Counted from the stretch's first letter, positions 1 through 9,346 are shown. The stretch: 64,000 bases of DNA from Acidimicrobiia bacterium (GCA_012959995.1 DUCC01000011.1:1-64000); one strand, 5' to 3'. Numbers and translations: made by a program. Notes: generated from the sequence alone by a model not told the origin.

Positions 1-88
1 GGGGCAGGGAAGTAAGCGCCATAACCGCCAAAACCACGCCATGCGGGAAGAAACGTAAAGATTTAGGCAAGGAGTACTTGTTCGCCAA
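1..88 (-). CDS. Partial 5' end of an unidentified, probably membrane-associated protein
   Basis: An open frame runs off the left edge. The best start is TTG at 88, with GAGG six nucleotides upstream; 29 residues are visible, beginning MANKYSLPKSL and continuing into a hydrophobic stretch (HGVVLAVMAL) that may begin a membrane segment. It lies 116 nt downstream of the monooxygenase gene on the same strand and could be part of that operon. I do not recognise the family. A second frame with an ATG at 42 is also open, so even the frame is uncertain. Confidence 0.3.
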   Translation of the reverse strand, partial: MANKYSLPKSLRFFPHGVVLAVMALTSLP

Positions 89-204
89 AAGAGGCCTCGG
101 TCTGGTTGTTTGAAAAATTGAGCAACGCTGAAGAATTTAGCACCAATGGAAGGTGACACAAGACAGTGGCCTCTGTCGCTCGCTGGTCAAGGCTTTAAGT
201 TCAA

Positions 205-1665
205 TCAGTTGATGCGGTAATGCGTGAGGTCGGGTTGCGCCATGACTTCACGAAACTCTTGAAAGGTCCACGGCCAAGCGGCTGGTACGCCGCGATCATC
301 GAGGTACCAACTGCGGCACCCGGTGGCCCACACGGTTTTTTTAGCTTGCTCAACCCGGCGATCTTCGAAAGCATTAGTGGACTCAACAGTAGGAGAAAGT
401 GCCTCGGCTTGACCAGAGCGCAGCAGGTCAATGAGTTGGGCAAAATAAGCAAACTGCAATTCGGCGACCTCGATGAGCGAAAAGTTACCCACCGGCCCGT
501 TGGGGCCATTGAGCATAAACAGGTTCGGAAAACCCGGCACAGCCACCGAAAGGTACGCATTGGGCCGTTTCGCCCAGGCTTCTGAAAGATGCAACCCCTC
601 GGGGTTTATGACGTCAATGGGGCGTAAAAAGCGATCTACTTGAAAACCAGTAGCCACAATCAATACATCAAGTTCATGAAGTTGCCCATCGGCGGTGCGC
701 ACCCCGGTTGCTTCCACTTTGGCGATGTTGTCAGTGACCAGCGATGCATTTGGTTTTTGGATTCCCTCATAAAAATTTGGAGAAATAACTAACCGTTTGC
801 AAGCCGCTCGGTAATCGGGGCGCAACTGTTCACGCAATACCGGGTCGGTGACGCTTTCTTCAAGGTTGAGTCGACAGGTTTCTTCAATCATGTGCAGCAA
901 CTCAGAGTCGGCATCTACCACGGCGTTAGAAAACCCGTTGGCGAACAGTTCAGAGATTTCATCGTGCAGCGCTACGGCTGTTGACGGGTCGCTGCGAAAA
1001 CCCGCTCGTTCTTCTTCGGTGTAGGCGGGGTTCTCTTGGGGCATCACCCATTGAGCGGTGCGTTGAAACAAAGTGAGGTGCGCTACCTGGTCGACAATGG
1101 TGGGCACGGTTTGGATAGCCGACGAGCCGGTACCGATAATGCCCACCCGGAGGCCGTCAAGAGTCACCGAGGAATCCCAACGGGCGGTGTGCATGAGTTG
1201 GCCGGCGAAACTCTGGAGCCCCTCAATGTCGGGCCAGGCCGGGTGGTGAAGTACCCCGGTGGCGGCAATAACTACATCGGCTTGGTCATGGCGCCCGTCA
1301 TCGGTGGTGATGTGCCAACGCCCATCTTGATGCTTTAGCTCAGTAACTTCAACGCCGTAGATAACAGAACTTTCTACCTCATGGTCGGCGGCTACAGACT
1401 CAAGGTAAGCCTGAATCTCCGCCCCGGGAGAGAAGCGGTGGCTCCAGTCGGGGTTGGGGGCAAACGAATAGGAGTACAGGTGCGAGGGCACGTCACAAGC
1501 CACCCCGGGGTAATTGTTGTCTCGCCAAGTGCCACCAAGTTTTTCGGCTTTTTCGTAAACCGTCAGATTGGTGATGCCCATTTCTCGCAGTTTGATGACT
1601 GACAAAATGCCCGACATGCCGGCACCAATGATGACCACACGAAAGTCTGTGGAGGCTGTGTTCAT
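205..1665 (-). CDS. Flavin-containing (Baeyer-Villiger type) monooxygenase
   Basis: 486 aa, typical length for group B flavoprotein monooxygenases, which use FAD and NADPH to insert oxygen into ketones. An N-terminal FAD Rossmann motif (GAGMSG, residues 14-19), the Baeyer-Villiger fingerprint FxGxxxHxxxW followed by D (F153, G155, H159, W163, D164) and a second dinucleotide motif (GTGSSA, 178-183) are all present. A second ATG motif (VATGF) lies towards the C-terminus. The intact fingerprint favours a BVMO over a simple FMO; the substrate (cyclic, aliphatic or aromatic ketone) cannot be read from sequence. The ATG has no Shine-Dalgarno; a promoter with a consensus-like -35 ends six nt before it and a palindrome covers the start. 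It is separated from aceA by a strong terminator, so it is its own transcription unit. Confidence 0.88.
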   Translation of the reverse strand: MNTASTDFRVVIIGAGMSGILSVIKLREMGITNLTVYEKAEKLGGTWRDNNYPGVACDVPSHLYSYSFAPNPDWSHRFSPGAEIQAYLESVAADHEVESSVIYGVEVTELKHQDGRWHITTDDGRHDQADVVIAATGVLHHPAWPDIEGLQSFAGQLMHTARWDSSVTLDGLRVGIIGTGSSAIQTVPTIVDQVAHLTLFQRTAQWVMPQENPAYTEEERAGFRSDPSTAVALHDEISELFANGFSNAVVDADSELLHMIEETCRLNLEESVTDPVLREQLRPDYRAACKRLVISPNFYEGIQKPNASLVTDNIAKVEATGVRTADGQLHELDVLIVATGFQVDRFLRPIDVINPEGLHLSEAWAKRPNAYLSVAVPGFPNLFMLNGPNGPVGNFSLIEVAELQFAYFAQLIDLLRSGQAEALSPTVESTNAFEDRRVEQAKKTVWATGCRSWYLDDRGVPAAWPWTFQEFREVMAQPDLTHYRIN

Positions 1666-1700
1666 TTACTGAGTAAACCAGTCAAAACTTGAGCCGTCAA
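1665..1700 (-). promoter_or_regulatory. Monooxygenase promoter with overlapping 13-bp palindrome
   Basis: Reading the minus strand, TTGACG (1700-1695), a 17-nt spacer and TTTACT (1677-1672) lie six nt before the ATG, giving a leaderless transcript. The palindrome TTTACTGAGTAAA (1665-1677, perfect about the central base) covers the -10 box and touches the start codon. A repressor bound here would block RNA polymerase. No regulator gene is adjacent in the window. The promoter assignment is inference from spacing and match; the palindrome is seen directly. Confidence 0.6.
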
Positions 1701-1725
1701 ATTGATGATTTGAGGTGTACAGGTT

Positions 1726-1765
1726 AAAAAAAGAAAGAACCCCCGGCGAGGAGCCGGGGGTTCTT
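1726..1765 (-). terminator. Intrinsic terminator of aceA
   Basis: Perfect 13-bp stem (1735-1747 with 1753-1765) rich in G and C, a 5-nt loop, and on the minus strand a tail of T, C and seven Ts (1732-1726). It starts 34 nt past the aceA stop, so it ends the glyoxylate-shunt transcript before the monooxygenase gene. Confidence 0.9.
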
Positions 1766-1799
1766 GGTTAACTAATCAAGTCTAAAAAACGAGCATTAG

Positions 1800-3086
1800 C
1801 TAAAACTGTTCTTCTTCGGTAGAGCCGGCCAAAGCCAAGGTAGAAGCGCTGCCACCAGAAATAACGGTGGCCACGTCGTCGAAGTAACCAGCACCCACTT
1901 CACGTTGGTGACGGGTAGCGGTGTAGCCGCCGCTTTCGAGGCCAAACTCACGCTGCTGCAACTCAACATAAGCAGTCATGTCGCGCTCGGTGTAGCCCTG
2001 GGCTAACTCGAAAGCCGAAGCGTTCAGAGCGTGCCAACCGGCCAAAGTAATGAACTGGAACTTGTAACCCATGGCGCCGAGTTCCCTCTGGAACTTGGCA
2101 ATGGTGTCGTCGTCCAAAGCGGCCTTCCAGTTAAACGAAGGCGAACAGTTGTAAGCCAGCATTTGATCTGGGTATTCGGCATGAACAGCGTCGGCGAACT
2201 CTTTGGCCTGGTCAAGGTCCGGAGTACCGGTCTCGCACCAAATCAAATCGCTATAGGGGGCGTAAGCCAAGGCCCGAGAAATAGGGGTTGCCATACCTGG
2301 TTCGGTTTCAAAGAAACCTTCCGCCGTGCGACCACCGGTCAAGAAGGGGCGATCCCGTTCATCAACATCGCTGGTGATCAAGTTGGCGGCCAAAGCATCG
2401 GTGCGAGCCAAAACAAGGGTTGGCACACCCATCACATCGGCAGCCAAACGAGCAGCCGTCAAAGTGCGTACGTGCTGTTGAGTAGGGACCAAAACTTTGC
2501 CCCCCATGTGGCCACACTTTTTCTCGGAAGCCAATTGGTCCTCGAAGTGAACGCCGGCGGCGCCAGCTTTAATCATGTTTTTCATCAGTTCGTAAACGTT
2601 CAAAGCACCACCGAAGCCCGCTTCGGCATCGGCCACGATAGGAGCCAACCACTCACGGTCAGCCCGGCCACCGTTTTCTGCCCACTCAATTTGGTCGGCT
2701 CGACGCAAAGCGTTGTTGATGCGTTCCACCACCAAAGGTACCGAGTTCACGGGGTACAGGCTTTGATCAGGGTAAACCTCGCCCGAAGAGTTGGCGTCAC
2801 CGGCTACTTGCCAGCCCGACAAGTAGATCGCTGGCAACCCGCCCTTGACGTACTCAATGGCTTGGCCACCGGTCATGGCGCCCAAAGCATGAACATAATC
2901 CATGTCGTTGATGCGTTCCCACAGCAGGTCGGCGCCGTGCTGAGCCAAAGAACACTCTGGAGTAAACGACCCACGCAAACGCACGACGTCGGCGGCTGAA
3001 TAGTCACGTTGGACGCCAGCCCAACGAGGGTTTTCGGCCCAATCTTTTTCTAGTTCTTCGACCTGTTGGTTAAAACTCTTTTTCAC
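1800..3086 (-). CDS. aceA: Isocitrate lyase
   Basis: 428 aa, the usual length of the short bacterial isocitrate lyase. It splits isocitrate into glyoxylate and succinate, the first step of the glyoxylate bypass. The catalytic signature KKCGH is intact (residues 189-193, nucleophile C191), as is the metal-binding region [10 protein letters not shown] (151-160). Start is GTG at 3086 with GAGAG just upstream; the following residues [16 protein letters not shown] match the N-terminus of the family. The malate synthase gene lies 61 nt upstream on the same strand, so the two shunt enzymes can be co-transcribed, but aceA also has its own promoter in the gap. A strong terminator follows. Confidence 0.97.
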   Translation of the reverse strand: MKKSFNQQVEELEKDWAENPRWAGVQRDYSAADVVRLRGSFTPECSLAQHGADLLWERINDMDYVHALGAMTGGQAIEYVKGGLPAIYLSGWQVAGDANSSGEVYPDQSLYPVNSVPLVVERINNALRRADQIEWAENGGRADREWLAPIVADAEAGFGGALNVYELMKNMIKAGAAGVHFEDQLASEKKCGHMGGKVLVPTQQHVRTLTAARLAADVMGVPTLVLARTDALAANLITSDVDERDRPFLTGGRTAEGFFETEPGMATPISRALAYAPYSDLIWCETGTPDLDQAKEFADAVHAEYPDQMLAYNCSPSFNWKAALDDDTIAKFQRELGAMGYKFQFITLAGWHALNASAFELAQGYTERDMTAYVELQQREFGLESGGYTATRHQREVGAGYFDDVATVISGGSASTLALAGSTEEEQF

Positions 3087-3127
3087 GTTGCTCTCTTTCG
3101 TAAAGGCAGAAGCCTTGGTTGGATTGG

Positions 3128-3155
3128 TTATTAGTTATTTAAGTAATTCAGTCAA
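3128..3155 (-). promoter_or_regulatory. Internal promoter for aceA
   Basis: Minus strand TTGACT (3155-3150), 16-nt spacer, TAATAA (3133-3128), giving an expected 5' leader of roughly 35 nt before the aceA GTG. The -35 box overlaps the malate synthase stop codon. Inferred from match and spacing only. Confidence 0.5.
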
Positions 3156-4734
3156 GAAGTTCGTAAAGGGGCAGGGTTAAAAACTCAATAAATTCGTCGG
3201 TCAAAGCCAAGTCTTCAAAGACTTGCTTGGCCTGGCCAAAGGGCCATTGGGCAAACATCTCCGCACCCAACGTTTCTTCAATGCTGGCCATCTCTTGTTC
3301 GGCGAATTCCCTGACCAGCGCCGGGGTAACCAAACGGCCGTCATCAAGCGAGCATCCGTGTTGAATCCATTGCCAAATTTGTGATCGGCAAATCTCGGCC
3401 GTAGCGGCGTCTTCCATCATGTTGTGGATGGCCGCCGCCCCAAGACCATTAAGCCAACCGGCGAGGTAACGCAAGCCAACATAAATGTTGATGCGCAGGC
3501 CCTCTTCGGTAATGGACCCCACGGTTTGATCAACGGAAAGCAAAGCGGCGGCGGTAATCGAAACCTCCGGGCGTTGGCGGTCCAGTTGATGAACCGCTCC
3601 TTGAAGCACCGCATCAAACTCGGCCTGAGCAACCGGCACCAAATCAGGGTGCGCCACCCAAGTGCCATCGCAACCATCGGCCGCTTCAAGCGCTTTGCCC
3701 TGCGTTACTTTGGCAATGGCGTGTTCGGTTACTTCTGGGTCGTGGCGGTTAGGTATAAAGGCCGCCATCCCGCCCATGGCGTGAACCCCACGTTTGTGGC
3801 AGGTCGCAATGAGTAACTCGGTGTAGGCCCGCATAAAAGGTGCAGTCATCGAAACATCGTTGCGGTCGGGCAACACAAAAGACTTATGGGCAGCAAACTT
3901 TTTGGCCACCGAAAAAATGTAGTCCCATCGCCCGGCGTTCAACCCCGCCGAATGTTCCCGCAGTTCGTAAATGATTTCGTCCATTTCGAAAGCGGCCAAA
4001 ATGGTTTCAATCAACACGGTGGCTCGAATGGACCCTCGAGGAATGTTCAGTGCATCCTGCGCATGGTTAAACACGTCGTTCCATAAGCGAGCCTCAAGGT
4101 GACTCTCTAACTTGGGCAGGTAGTAAAAAGGCCCCGCACCCTGATCAAGAGATTTTTGTGCCCCGTGAAAAAAAGTTAAGGCGAAGTCCACCAGGCTGGC
4201 CGGAGCGGCTTGCCCATCAACCATCACGTGGCGTTCGTCGAGGTGCCAACCGCGGAAACGCACAAACAAGGTGGCGATTTCATCGTTCAACTGGTAATGC
4301 TTTTCGCCTTGATCCAAGGTGATGTTGCGGCGGTAGGCGTCACGGATGTTTATTTGGCCAGACACCACATTGTCCCAAGTGGGGCTCGTGGCGTCTTCGC
4401 AATCGGCCATAAAAACTCGCGCCCCAGAGTTCAAAGCGTTGATCATCATTTTGCGGTCGGTGGGCCCGGTGATTTCGACCCGGCGATCCATCAAAGGCTC
4501 TGGCTCGGGAGAGGCTTTCCAATCGCCAGAGCGCACCGCAGCGGTTTCCGGCAAGAAGTCAGGAAACTCACCTAGGTTAATGCGTTCTTGGCGCTCTACA
4601 CGAGCCGATAAAAGGTCATCGCGGCGGCCCCGGAAGGTGCGAACTAAATCGGCAACAAAAGCAGTGGCCTCCGGGGTAAAGACTTCTTCACCAAGAGGAT
4701 GATCATCTATTTGGACACCGGGTTGATTGTGCAC
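3148..4734 (-). CDS. aceB: Malate synthase A
   Basis: Condenses glyoxylate with acetyl-CoA to malate, the second step of the glyoxylate bypass. With GTG at 4734 the protein is 528 aa, the length of the A isoform. Family landmarks: RATVLIET, the stretch [16 protein letters not shown], and the C-terminal block [19 protein letters not shown] with the catalytic aspartate in MED. The frame stays open to a TTG at 4779, but GTG at 4734 has AGGA eight nt upstream and gives the usual N-terminus ([11 protein letters not shown]), so I prefer it. It sits upstream of aceA and is divergent from the RamB-like regulator, the likely controller. Confidence 0.95.
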   Translation of the reverse strand: MHNQPGVQIDDHPLGEEVFTPEATAFVADLVRTFRGRRDDLLSARVERQERINLGEFPDFLPETAAVRSGDWKASPEPEPLMDRRVEITGPTDRKMMINALNSGARVFMADCEDATSPTWDNVVSGQINIRDAYRRNITLDQGEKHYQLNDEIATLFVRFRGWHLDERHVMVDGQAAPASLVDFALTFFHGAQKSLDQGAGPFYYLPKLESHLEARLWNDVFNHAQDALNIPRGSIRATVLIETILAAFEMDEIIYELREHSAGLNAGRWDYIFSVAKKFAAHKSFVLPDRNDVSMTAPFMRAYTELLIATCHKRGVHAMGGMAAFIPNRHDPEVTEHAIAKVTQGKALEAADGCDGTWVAHPDLVPVAQAEFDAVLQGAVHQLDRQRPEVSITAAALLSVDQTVGSITEEGLRINIYVGLRYLAGWLNGLGAAAIHNMMEDAATAEICRSQIWQWIQHGCSLDDGRLVTPALVREFAEQEMASIEETLGAEMFAQWPFGQAKQVFEDLALTDEFIEFLTLPLYELLD

Positions 4735-4831
4735 GTCTGGTTTTCCTGCTTTTGGGTTACTTCTTCGTGATGATCTCAATTATCTAATGTTTTAAAGATT
4801 TTGTGGTAGTGGGGCGAGCAAAAACTTGGCC

Positions 4832-4837
4832 TACCCT
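4832..4837 (+). promoter_or_regulatory. Candidate -10 box for the RamB-like gene
   Basis: TACCCT lies about 43 nt before the ATG at 4881 in the 146-nt divergent space between malate synthase and the regulator. It would give a leader of about 38 nt carrying the GAGGA Shine-Dalgarno. No convincing -35 is seen. Confidence 0.35.
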
Positions 4838-4880
4838 GTTGAAAACCAGAAAAAACGTGAAAATTCGGAAGAGGAACGCC

Positions 4881-6344
4881 ATGAGTAACGAAAAATTTGA
4901 TTTGAAAATGATGGGCCACCAAATACGTCACCACCGAAAAGCCCAAGGCCTCACGCTAATCGCCTTGGGAGAGATCATTAATCGCCCAGCCTCTTACCTT
5001 AGTCAACTCGAAAACGGGCATCTTGAGCCCAAACTGGGGGTGCTGGCCAACCTGGCTACCGCACTAAATTGCAGCACCACCGACCTGCTTAGCACCGCCC
5101 CACCCAACCCTCGAGCAGCGCTAGAAGTCGAGTTGCACCACTATCAAAACAGTGTATGGCGCACCGAACTGGGCATACCGGAAGTCCGCCCCGGAGCCAC
5201 CATGACCACCGATGTGCTCCAAACATTGGTCGGTTTGTACCGCGCTCTCCCCAGCCAACCCATAAGTCGCACCGGGCTAGCTCGCCAAGAAGCAGGGGAC
5301 CGAGCCCGAAGCGCCAACTTGTCTTTGCGCACCGAAATGCGCAGTACTAACAACTATTACCCGCACATAGAAACCGAAGCCGCCGCCTGCCTAGAAGCCG
5401 TGGGCTACAACGGGCAAGGGCCCCCATCAGAAAAAAACGTCACCGACCTCGCCGCCCACTACGGCTTCACCATCGAACGAGTAAAGGGAATGCCCGTAAC
5501 CGCCCGCTCAGTAAGCGACACCCGGCGACGGGTGATTTACATTCCCCAACGCGACGACCTCAGCGTACGGTCGGCCCGCTCGGTAGTGCTGCAAACCCTG
5601 GGCCACTTTGCCCTCGAACACGCCGACACCACCGACTTCGAGGACTACCTTCGCCAACGCATCGAATCAAACTACTTTGCCGCCGCAGTGCTGGTGCCCC
5701 AAGATACCGCCTTGGCGTTTCTTAATGTGTCCAAAGAAAACGGCGACCTGTCTATCGAAGATCTCAAAGAGCGTTACTACGTTTCGTACGAAATGGCCGC
5801 CCACCGCTTTACCAACTTGGCCACCTCGCAACTTGATGTACCCGTACATTTTTTGCGCACCGACCCCGAAGGCACCATTACCAAAGCCTACGAAAACGAC
5901 GGCATGGAGTTTCCCTCCGACGCCGACGGGGCGCTGGAAGGCGAACGGGTGGGCCGCCACTGGGGGGCACGCCAAGTGTGGGCCTCATCGGACGTGCTGC
6001 ATTACCAGTACACCACCACCGATGCCGGCGAGTTTTGGTGCGTGACCTATGTAGAAAACGCTACCGAGCGCACCCCGTATGCCGTCACCTTGGGTTGTCG
6101 GTCCGACCACGCCCACTGGTTTCGCGGCAGCGAAACCGTACGCCGGTTAAGCGCACGTAGCGAAGACGTAGCCGCCAACCCCGAAATGATCAAACGCTGG
6201 GAAGGCGTAGCCTGGCCCTCGGCCGCCGAACGAAGTTTCGTGTTAACCGCCTTGCCGCCCGCTAGTCGAGACTTTACGCCCTTCCCCGGGGTGGACGTCA
6301 TAGATATTTATCGGTTCTTGGACCGTCAACGACCCGGCAGGTAA
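4881..6344 (+). CDS. ramB: RamB-like transcriptional regulator (XRE HTH plus IrrE-like domain)
   Basis: 487 aa from ATG 4881, which follows an AGAGGA Shine-Dalgarno by five nt; a longer frame from GTG 4803 has none. Residues about 10-65 form an XRE helix-turn-helix (GHQIRHHRKAQGLTL...SYLSQLENG). The middle resembles the IrrE/DUF955 peptidase-like domain, but the usual HExxH is replaced by HFALEH, so peptidase activity is doubtful. The C-terminal third matches the short-chain fatty acyl regulator domain of RamB proteins. In Corynebacterium glutamicum RamB represses aceA and aceB, and here the gene is divergent from aceB, supporting the same role; the effector is unknown. Its 3' end overlaps the convergent phosphoesterase gene by 19 nt. 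Confidence 0.85.
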   Translation: MSNEKFDLKMMGHQIRHHRKAQGLTLIALGEIINRPASYLSQLENGHLEPKLGVLANLATALNCSTTDLLSTAPPNPRAALEVELHHYQNSVWRTELGIPEVRPGATMTTDVLQTLVGLYRALPSQPISRTGLARQEAGDRARSANLSLRTEMRSTNNYYPHIETEAAACLEAVGYNGQGPPSEKNVTDLAAHYGFTIERVKGMPVTARSVSDTRRRVIYIPQRDDLSVRSARSVVLQTLGHFALEHADTTDFEDYLRQRIESNYFAAAVLVPQDTALAFLNVSKENGDLSIEDLKERYYVSYEMAAHRFTNLATSQLDVPVHFLRTDPEGTITKAYENDGMEFPSDADGALEGERVGRHWGARQVWASSDVLHYQYTTTDAGEFWCVTYVENATERTPYAVTLGCRSDHAHWFRGSETVRRLSARSEDVAANPEMIKRWEGVAWPSAAERSFVLTALPPASRDFTPFPGVDVIDIYRFLDRQRPGR

Positions 6345-7174
6345 TCGTTGCTTTCCGTGGCACCCTCAATAACTTGGGTGGCAAAATCGGAAAGGTCAAA
6401 AGAGTCCGAAGCGCAAACCGTGGCCGTGTGGGTCACAAAACAATTGCTGGCCCAACGATGCAACAGGTAGCCCGGTGGCTCATTAGTAAAACTGCCACGC
6501 CCGGGGCGTAGATCTAAACCCAATTGTAAAAAAGTAGACGGACACCCGGTGACCGCCGCCGTACCGATGGTGGTGCATATGGTGCGATGCAAGTGCCCAG
6601 TGGCCACCAAACGAACCTGGGGATGCGCAGCGATGACGGCCCGAAAGCGTTCGATCTGACGCAAACCAGAAATATCCATGAACACCAAGCCCGAAGCAAA
6701 AGGCGGAAAATGCGTGAAAACTAAAGTGGGCCGGTCGGACTGTGCCGCCAAGGTGTCTTCAAGCCAAGCGGCTCGTTCATCATCAAAATCCCCGTGATGG
6801 AGGCCCTCGACCGAAGCATCTAAACCCACCAAGCGCACCGGATAATCCTCTACCACGTAACTGCAATGCCCGTTGGCCAGACTGGCCGGCAACTGCGCAG
6901 AGAAAATTTGGCAGAAAATATCATTGGCGTCGTGATTGCCCGGCAAAGGCAGCAAAGGAATGTTCAACGGCGCCAACACTCGGCTGAGTTCGGCGTATTG
7001 AGCAGCAGTGCCATCGTTGGTGAGGTCACCGGTAGCCAAGACCACATCGGGGGCTACCGGCAAAGCGTTGAGTTCAGCAACCACCGCAGCCAAGGTGTCA
7101 GAAGGGTTAGCCAACGCATCTAACGGGCTGGCGTCTGCCTGAATATGGCAGTCAGAAATTTGAGCAATAAGCAC
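6326..7174 (-). CDS. Calcineurin-like phosphoesterase, CpdA (cyclic nucleotide phosphodiesterase) type
   Basis: 282 aa from GTG 7174. The five metallophosphoesterase blocks are in order: DCH (8-10), GDLTND (49-54), GNHD (79-82), FTHFPP with H155, and GHLH (193-196). These bind two metal ions. Length and spacing match the CpdA/Icc class, which hydrolyses 3',5'-cAMP, though related enzymes act on other phosphodiesters. TTG at 7177 is also in frame, but GTG 7174 lies six nt after a TAGGGT hexamer as in the leaderless pattern of this genome. If it does hydrolyse cAMP it could tie in with carbon control of the neighbouring shunt genes; that is speculation. Confidence 0.8.
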   Translation of the reverse strand: MLIAQISDCHIQADASPLDALANPSDTLAAVVAELNALPVAPDVVLATGDLTNDGTAAQYAELSRVLAPLNIPLLPLPGNHDANDIFCQIFSAQLPASLANGHCSYVVEDYPVRLVGLDASVEGLHHGDFDDERAAWLEDTLAAQSDRPTLVFTHFPPFASGLVFMDISGLRQIERFRAVIAAHPQVRLVATGHLHRTICTTIGTAAVTGCPSTFLQLGLDLRPGRGSFTNEPPGYLLHRWASNCFVTHTATVCASDSFDLSDFATQVIEGATESNDYLPGR

Positions 7175-7180
7175 CAAGAA

Positions 7181-7186
7181 ACCCTA
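7181..7186 (-). promoter_or_regulatory. -10 box, leaderless phosphoesterase
   Basis: TAGGGT on the minus strand, six nt before GTG 7174, no Shine-Dalgarno. Confidence 0.5.
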
Positions 7187-7219
7187 CCAACCCACTACCA
7201 ACACCCCGCCAACCCACCC

Positions 7220-7262
7220 AAAAGTCCGTTACATGGGGACTGCCCCCATGTAACGGACTTTT
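7220..7262 (-). terminator. 19-bp perfect inverted repeat, terminator-like
   Basis: Arms 7220-7238 and 7244-7262 are perfectly complementary over 19 bp with a 5-nt loop (ACTGC); the stem begins with AAAA and ends with TTTT. It lies 24 nt past the stop of the acyl-CoA synthetase gene, so it probably terminates that minus-strand operon. The short U run and the very long perfect stem are also compatible with a dispersed repeat element. Confidence 0.65.
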
Positions 7263-7285
7263 GAGGAGGAGAAGTGAAGTGAGGG

Positions 7286-8863
7286 TTAGTGGTTGGAGCG
7301 GAGGGCTTTTTTGTCGACCTTGCCTACGGCCAGTAAAGGCAACTCGTCGAGAAACAAGATTTGTTTAGGAACCTTGTAGTTGGCTAAATGCTGGGCGGCA
7401 AAAGCCCGGAGTTCTTCAGCAGACGGTGCATCGGTTTCTGCGCCCACCACGTAAGCCACCCCCACCTCTTGGAATCTTGGGTCGGGCACGCTAATCACCG
7501 CAACTATGGCCACCCCTGGGTGCTCCTCTAGAGCCAACTCAACCTCACGGGGGTACACGTTGTACCCGCCGCTTTTAAACATTTCGCTCATGCGACCCAC
7601 GATTTGTAAATTTCCATCCGGGCGCTCCATCGCCAGATCGCCGGTATGAAACCAGCCGTCCTCGGTAAAAGCCGCTGTAGTGGCGTCGGGCAGTTGCCAA
7701 TACCCAGCCAAAGTAAAATCGCCCTTGACTTGGATTTCCCCCGCTTCACCCAGCTGAGCCAACCGCCCATCGGGGTGCCAGATACGTAGCGGTTGTCGTG
7801 CATCGGGGGTGCCGATGGTGGTGGCCAGCACCTCAACAGAATCATGCAATCCGCTGTAGGTCACCCCGCCGGTGGTTTCGGTCATGCCATAACCCATAGT
7901 GCATCGAGTGCAATTGGTTTTGTCCATCAAAGCCTGCAACAACTCGGCGGGCATGGCCGACCCGCCCCAAGCCAAGAGGTCAATCGCCGTGAGATCGGTT
8001 TGGGCAAAGTCTGGGTGGCTCACACACATTTGCAACATGGTGGGCACCCCGACCATGGTGTTGAGGTGTTCGGCGGCCATAAGTGAAAGCACCGCGCCGG
8101 GCGAAAAACGTTCTTGAAAATATATTGTGCCGCCGCCCACCAAAGTGCGGCCGCAGATATCGCCAATGGCTGCTACATGGTTGATGGGAAAGTTGCAGAT
8201 AAGGCGACGCTTAGCGAGGCCCTTGCGCTCAATAGCGATGACATGACAAAAGTTGGTACCCCGGTGGGTAAGCAACGCCCCCTTAGGTCGGCCGGTACTG
8301 CCCGAGGTGTAGACAAGGTAAGCCGGGTCCAGTGGGTTGGTCTCTTGGCGACGGGCCAGCAACTGGCGGCCAGAAATATTTTGAGCTTGAAGTAAAAAAT
8401 CTTCCCAAGATGTTCCCTGGCGGTCCGTGGGTTGGTCAAAAAGGATAAGTTTTTGGATGCTTTGGTGTTCTTGAGCCAAAGCAAGGAGTTTCTCTTGGTT
8501 GTTGTCGCCCTCAACATCATTAAACCCAAAAAGCAAACAGGGGCCGGCATCGTTGACCACATGGTCCAACTCGTCGGCGGTGTACTTGGGGTTGAGGCCC
8601 ACCCAAATGGCGCCAATACTGGTCACCGCTAAAAAGTGAATAAAAAACTCAGGCCGCGGATTGCTCATCATGGCCACCCGGTCTTGTTTCTGCACGCCGG
8701 TCGCCAACAAGGCTCGAGCGGCCTGGTCGACCAACTCTTTGGTTTGGGCAAAAGACAAAGCGCTATCTTCAAAAACCATGAAATCTTGGTCGGGAAGAAG
8801 CTTCGCCTGACGGTCTAAATGATCGGTAATCAAATCCAGGATCGGCAACAGGGTGTCCGACAT
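7286..8863 (-). CDS. Acyl-CoA synthetase (AMP-forming)
   Basis: 525 aa member of the adenylate-forming superfamily, which activates a carboxylic acid to acyl-AMP and then acyl-CoA. Visible motifs: A3 loop YTSGSTGRPKG (185-195), A5 GYGMTETTGG, A7-A8 HTGDLA and GGYNVYPREVE, and the C-terminal catalytic lysine in GKVDKKALR (K515). The pattern fits medium- or long-chain fatty acid or aryl-acid CoA ligases; the substrate cannot be fixed. Its ATG directly follows the TAA of the upstream MaoC gene with no gap, so the two are translationally linked and probably act in one acid-degradation pathway. Confidence 0.9.
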   Translation of the reverse strand: MSDTLLPILDLITDHLDRQAKLLPDQDFMVFEDSALSFAQTKELVDQAARALLATGVQKQDRVAMMSNPRPEFFIHFLAVTSIGAIWVGLNPKYTADELDHVVNDAGPCLLFGFNDVEGDNNQEKLLALAQEHQSIQKLILFDQPTDRQGTSWEDFLLQAQNISGRQLLARRQETNPLDPAYLVYTSGSTGRPKGALLTHRGTNFCHVIAIERKGLAKRRLICNFPINHVAAIGDICGRTLVGGGTIYFQERFSPGAVLSLMAAEHLNTMVGVPTMLQMCVSHPDFAQTDLTAIDLLAWGGSAMPAELLQALMDKTNCTRCTMGYGMTETTGGVTYSGLHDSVEVLATTIGTPDARQPLRIWHPDGRLAQLGEAGEIQVKGDFTLAGYWQLPDATTAAFTEDGWFHTGDLAMERPDGNLQIVGRMSEMFKSGGYNVYPREVELALEEHPGVAIVAVISVPDPRFQEVGVAYVVGAETDAPSAEELRAFAAQHLANYKVPKQILFLDELPLLAVGKVDKKALRSNH

Positions 8864-9346
8864 TTACGGATCCTCCGGGGCGAGTTGTAAATAACCCAAC
8901 CAGTCGGCGACCAAAGCCGGAGCATCCGAGCCTTCAACTTCCACCGTGGCTTTCATGGTCATCAAGGCCGCTTGGTCGCCCCGGGGTTTGATGTCGGCCA
9001 AGAAAAAACGGCCCCTTATCCGGCTATCTACCGGCACTGGAGCAATAATGCGTACCCGGTCAAAGCCGTAGTTCAAACGAAATGCCACCTCGTCTTGGGG
9101 AAGGCGCAGATTTTTTGCAAAACCGGTGAGGCACGACAACATCATGAAGCCCTGGACAATGGTTCCGCCAAAAGGGGCAACCTCTTTGGCCAACTCTGGG
9201 TCGTTATGAATAGGCCCGGCATCCCCCGTTAAGGCAGAAAACTGGTCAATGGCTGCTTGGTCAATAAATTTCCAGTCGCTGACCCCAAGCTCTTGGCCGC
9301 AGAGCGCAAAAAGTTCAGGCAACCGTTGGGAAATTTCTTGAGACAT
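8864..9346 (-). CDS. MaoC-like (R)-specific enoyl-CoA hydratase
   Basis: 160 aa, single hot-dog fold. The hydratase segment is visible as FSALTGDAGPIHNDPELA (aspartate and histidine spaced as in MaoC enzymes), followed by GGTIVQGFMMLS, which forms the central helix. The family hydrates trans-2-enoyl-CoA to (R)-3-hydroxyacyl-CoA. Start ATG 9346 has AGGAG six nt upstream. First gene of a two-gene operon with the acyl-CoA synthetase, divergent from the serine hydrolase. Confidence 0.88.
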   Translation of the reverse strand: MSQEISQRLPELFALCGQELGVSDWKFIDQAAIDQFSALTGDAGPIHNDPELAKEVAPFGGTIVQGFMMLSCLTGFAKNLRLPQDEVAFRLNYGFDRVRIIAPVPVDSRIRGRFFLADIKPRGDQAALMTMKATVEVEGSDAPALVADWLGYLQLAPEDP

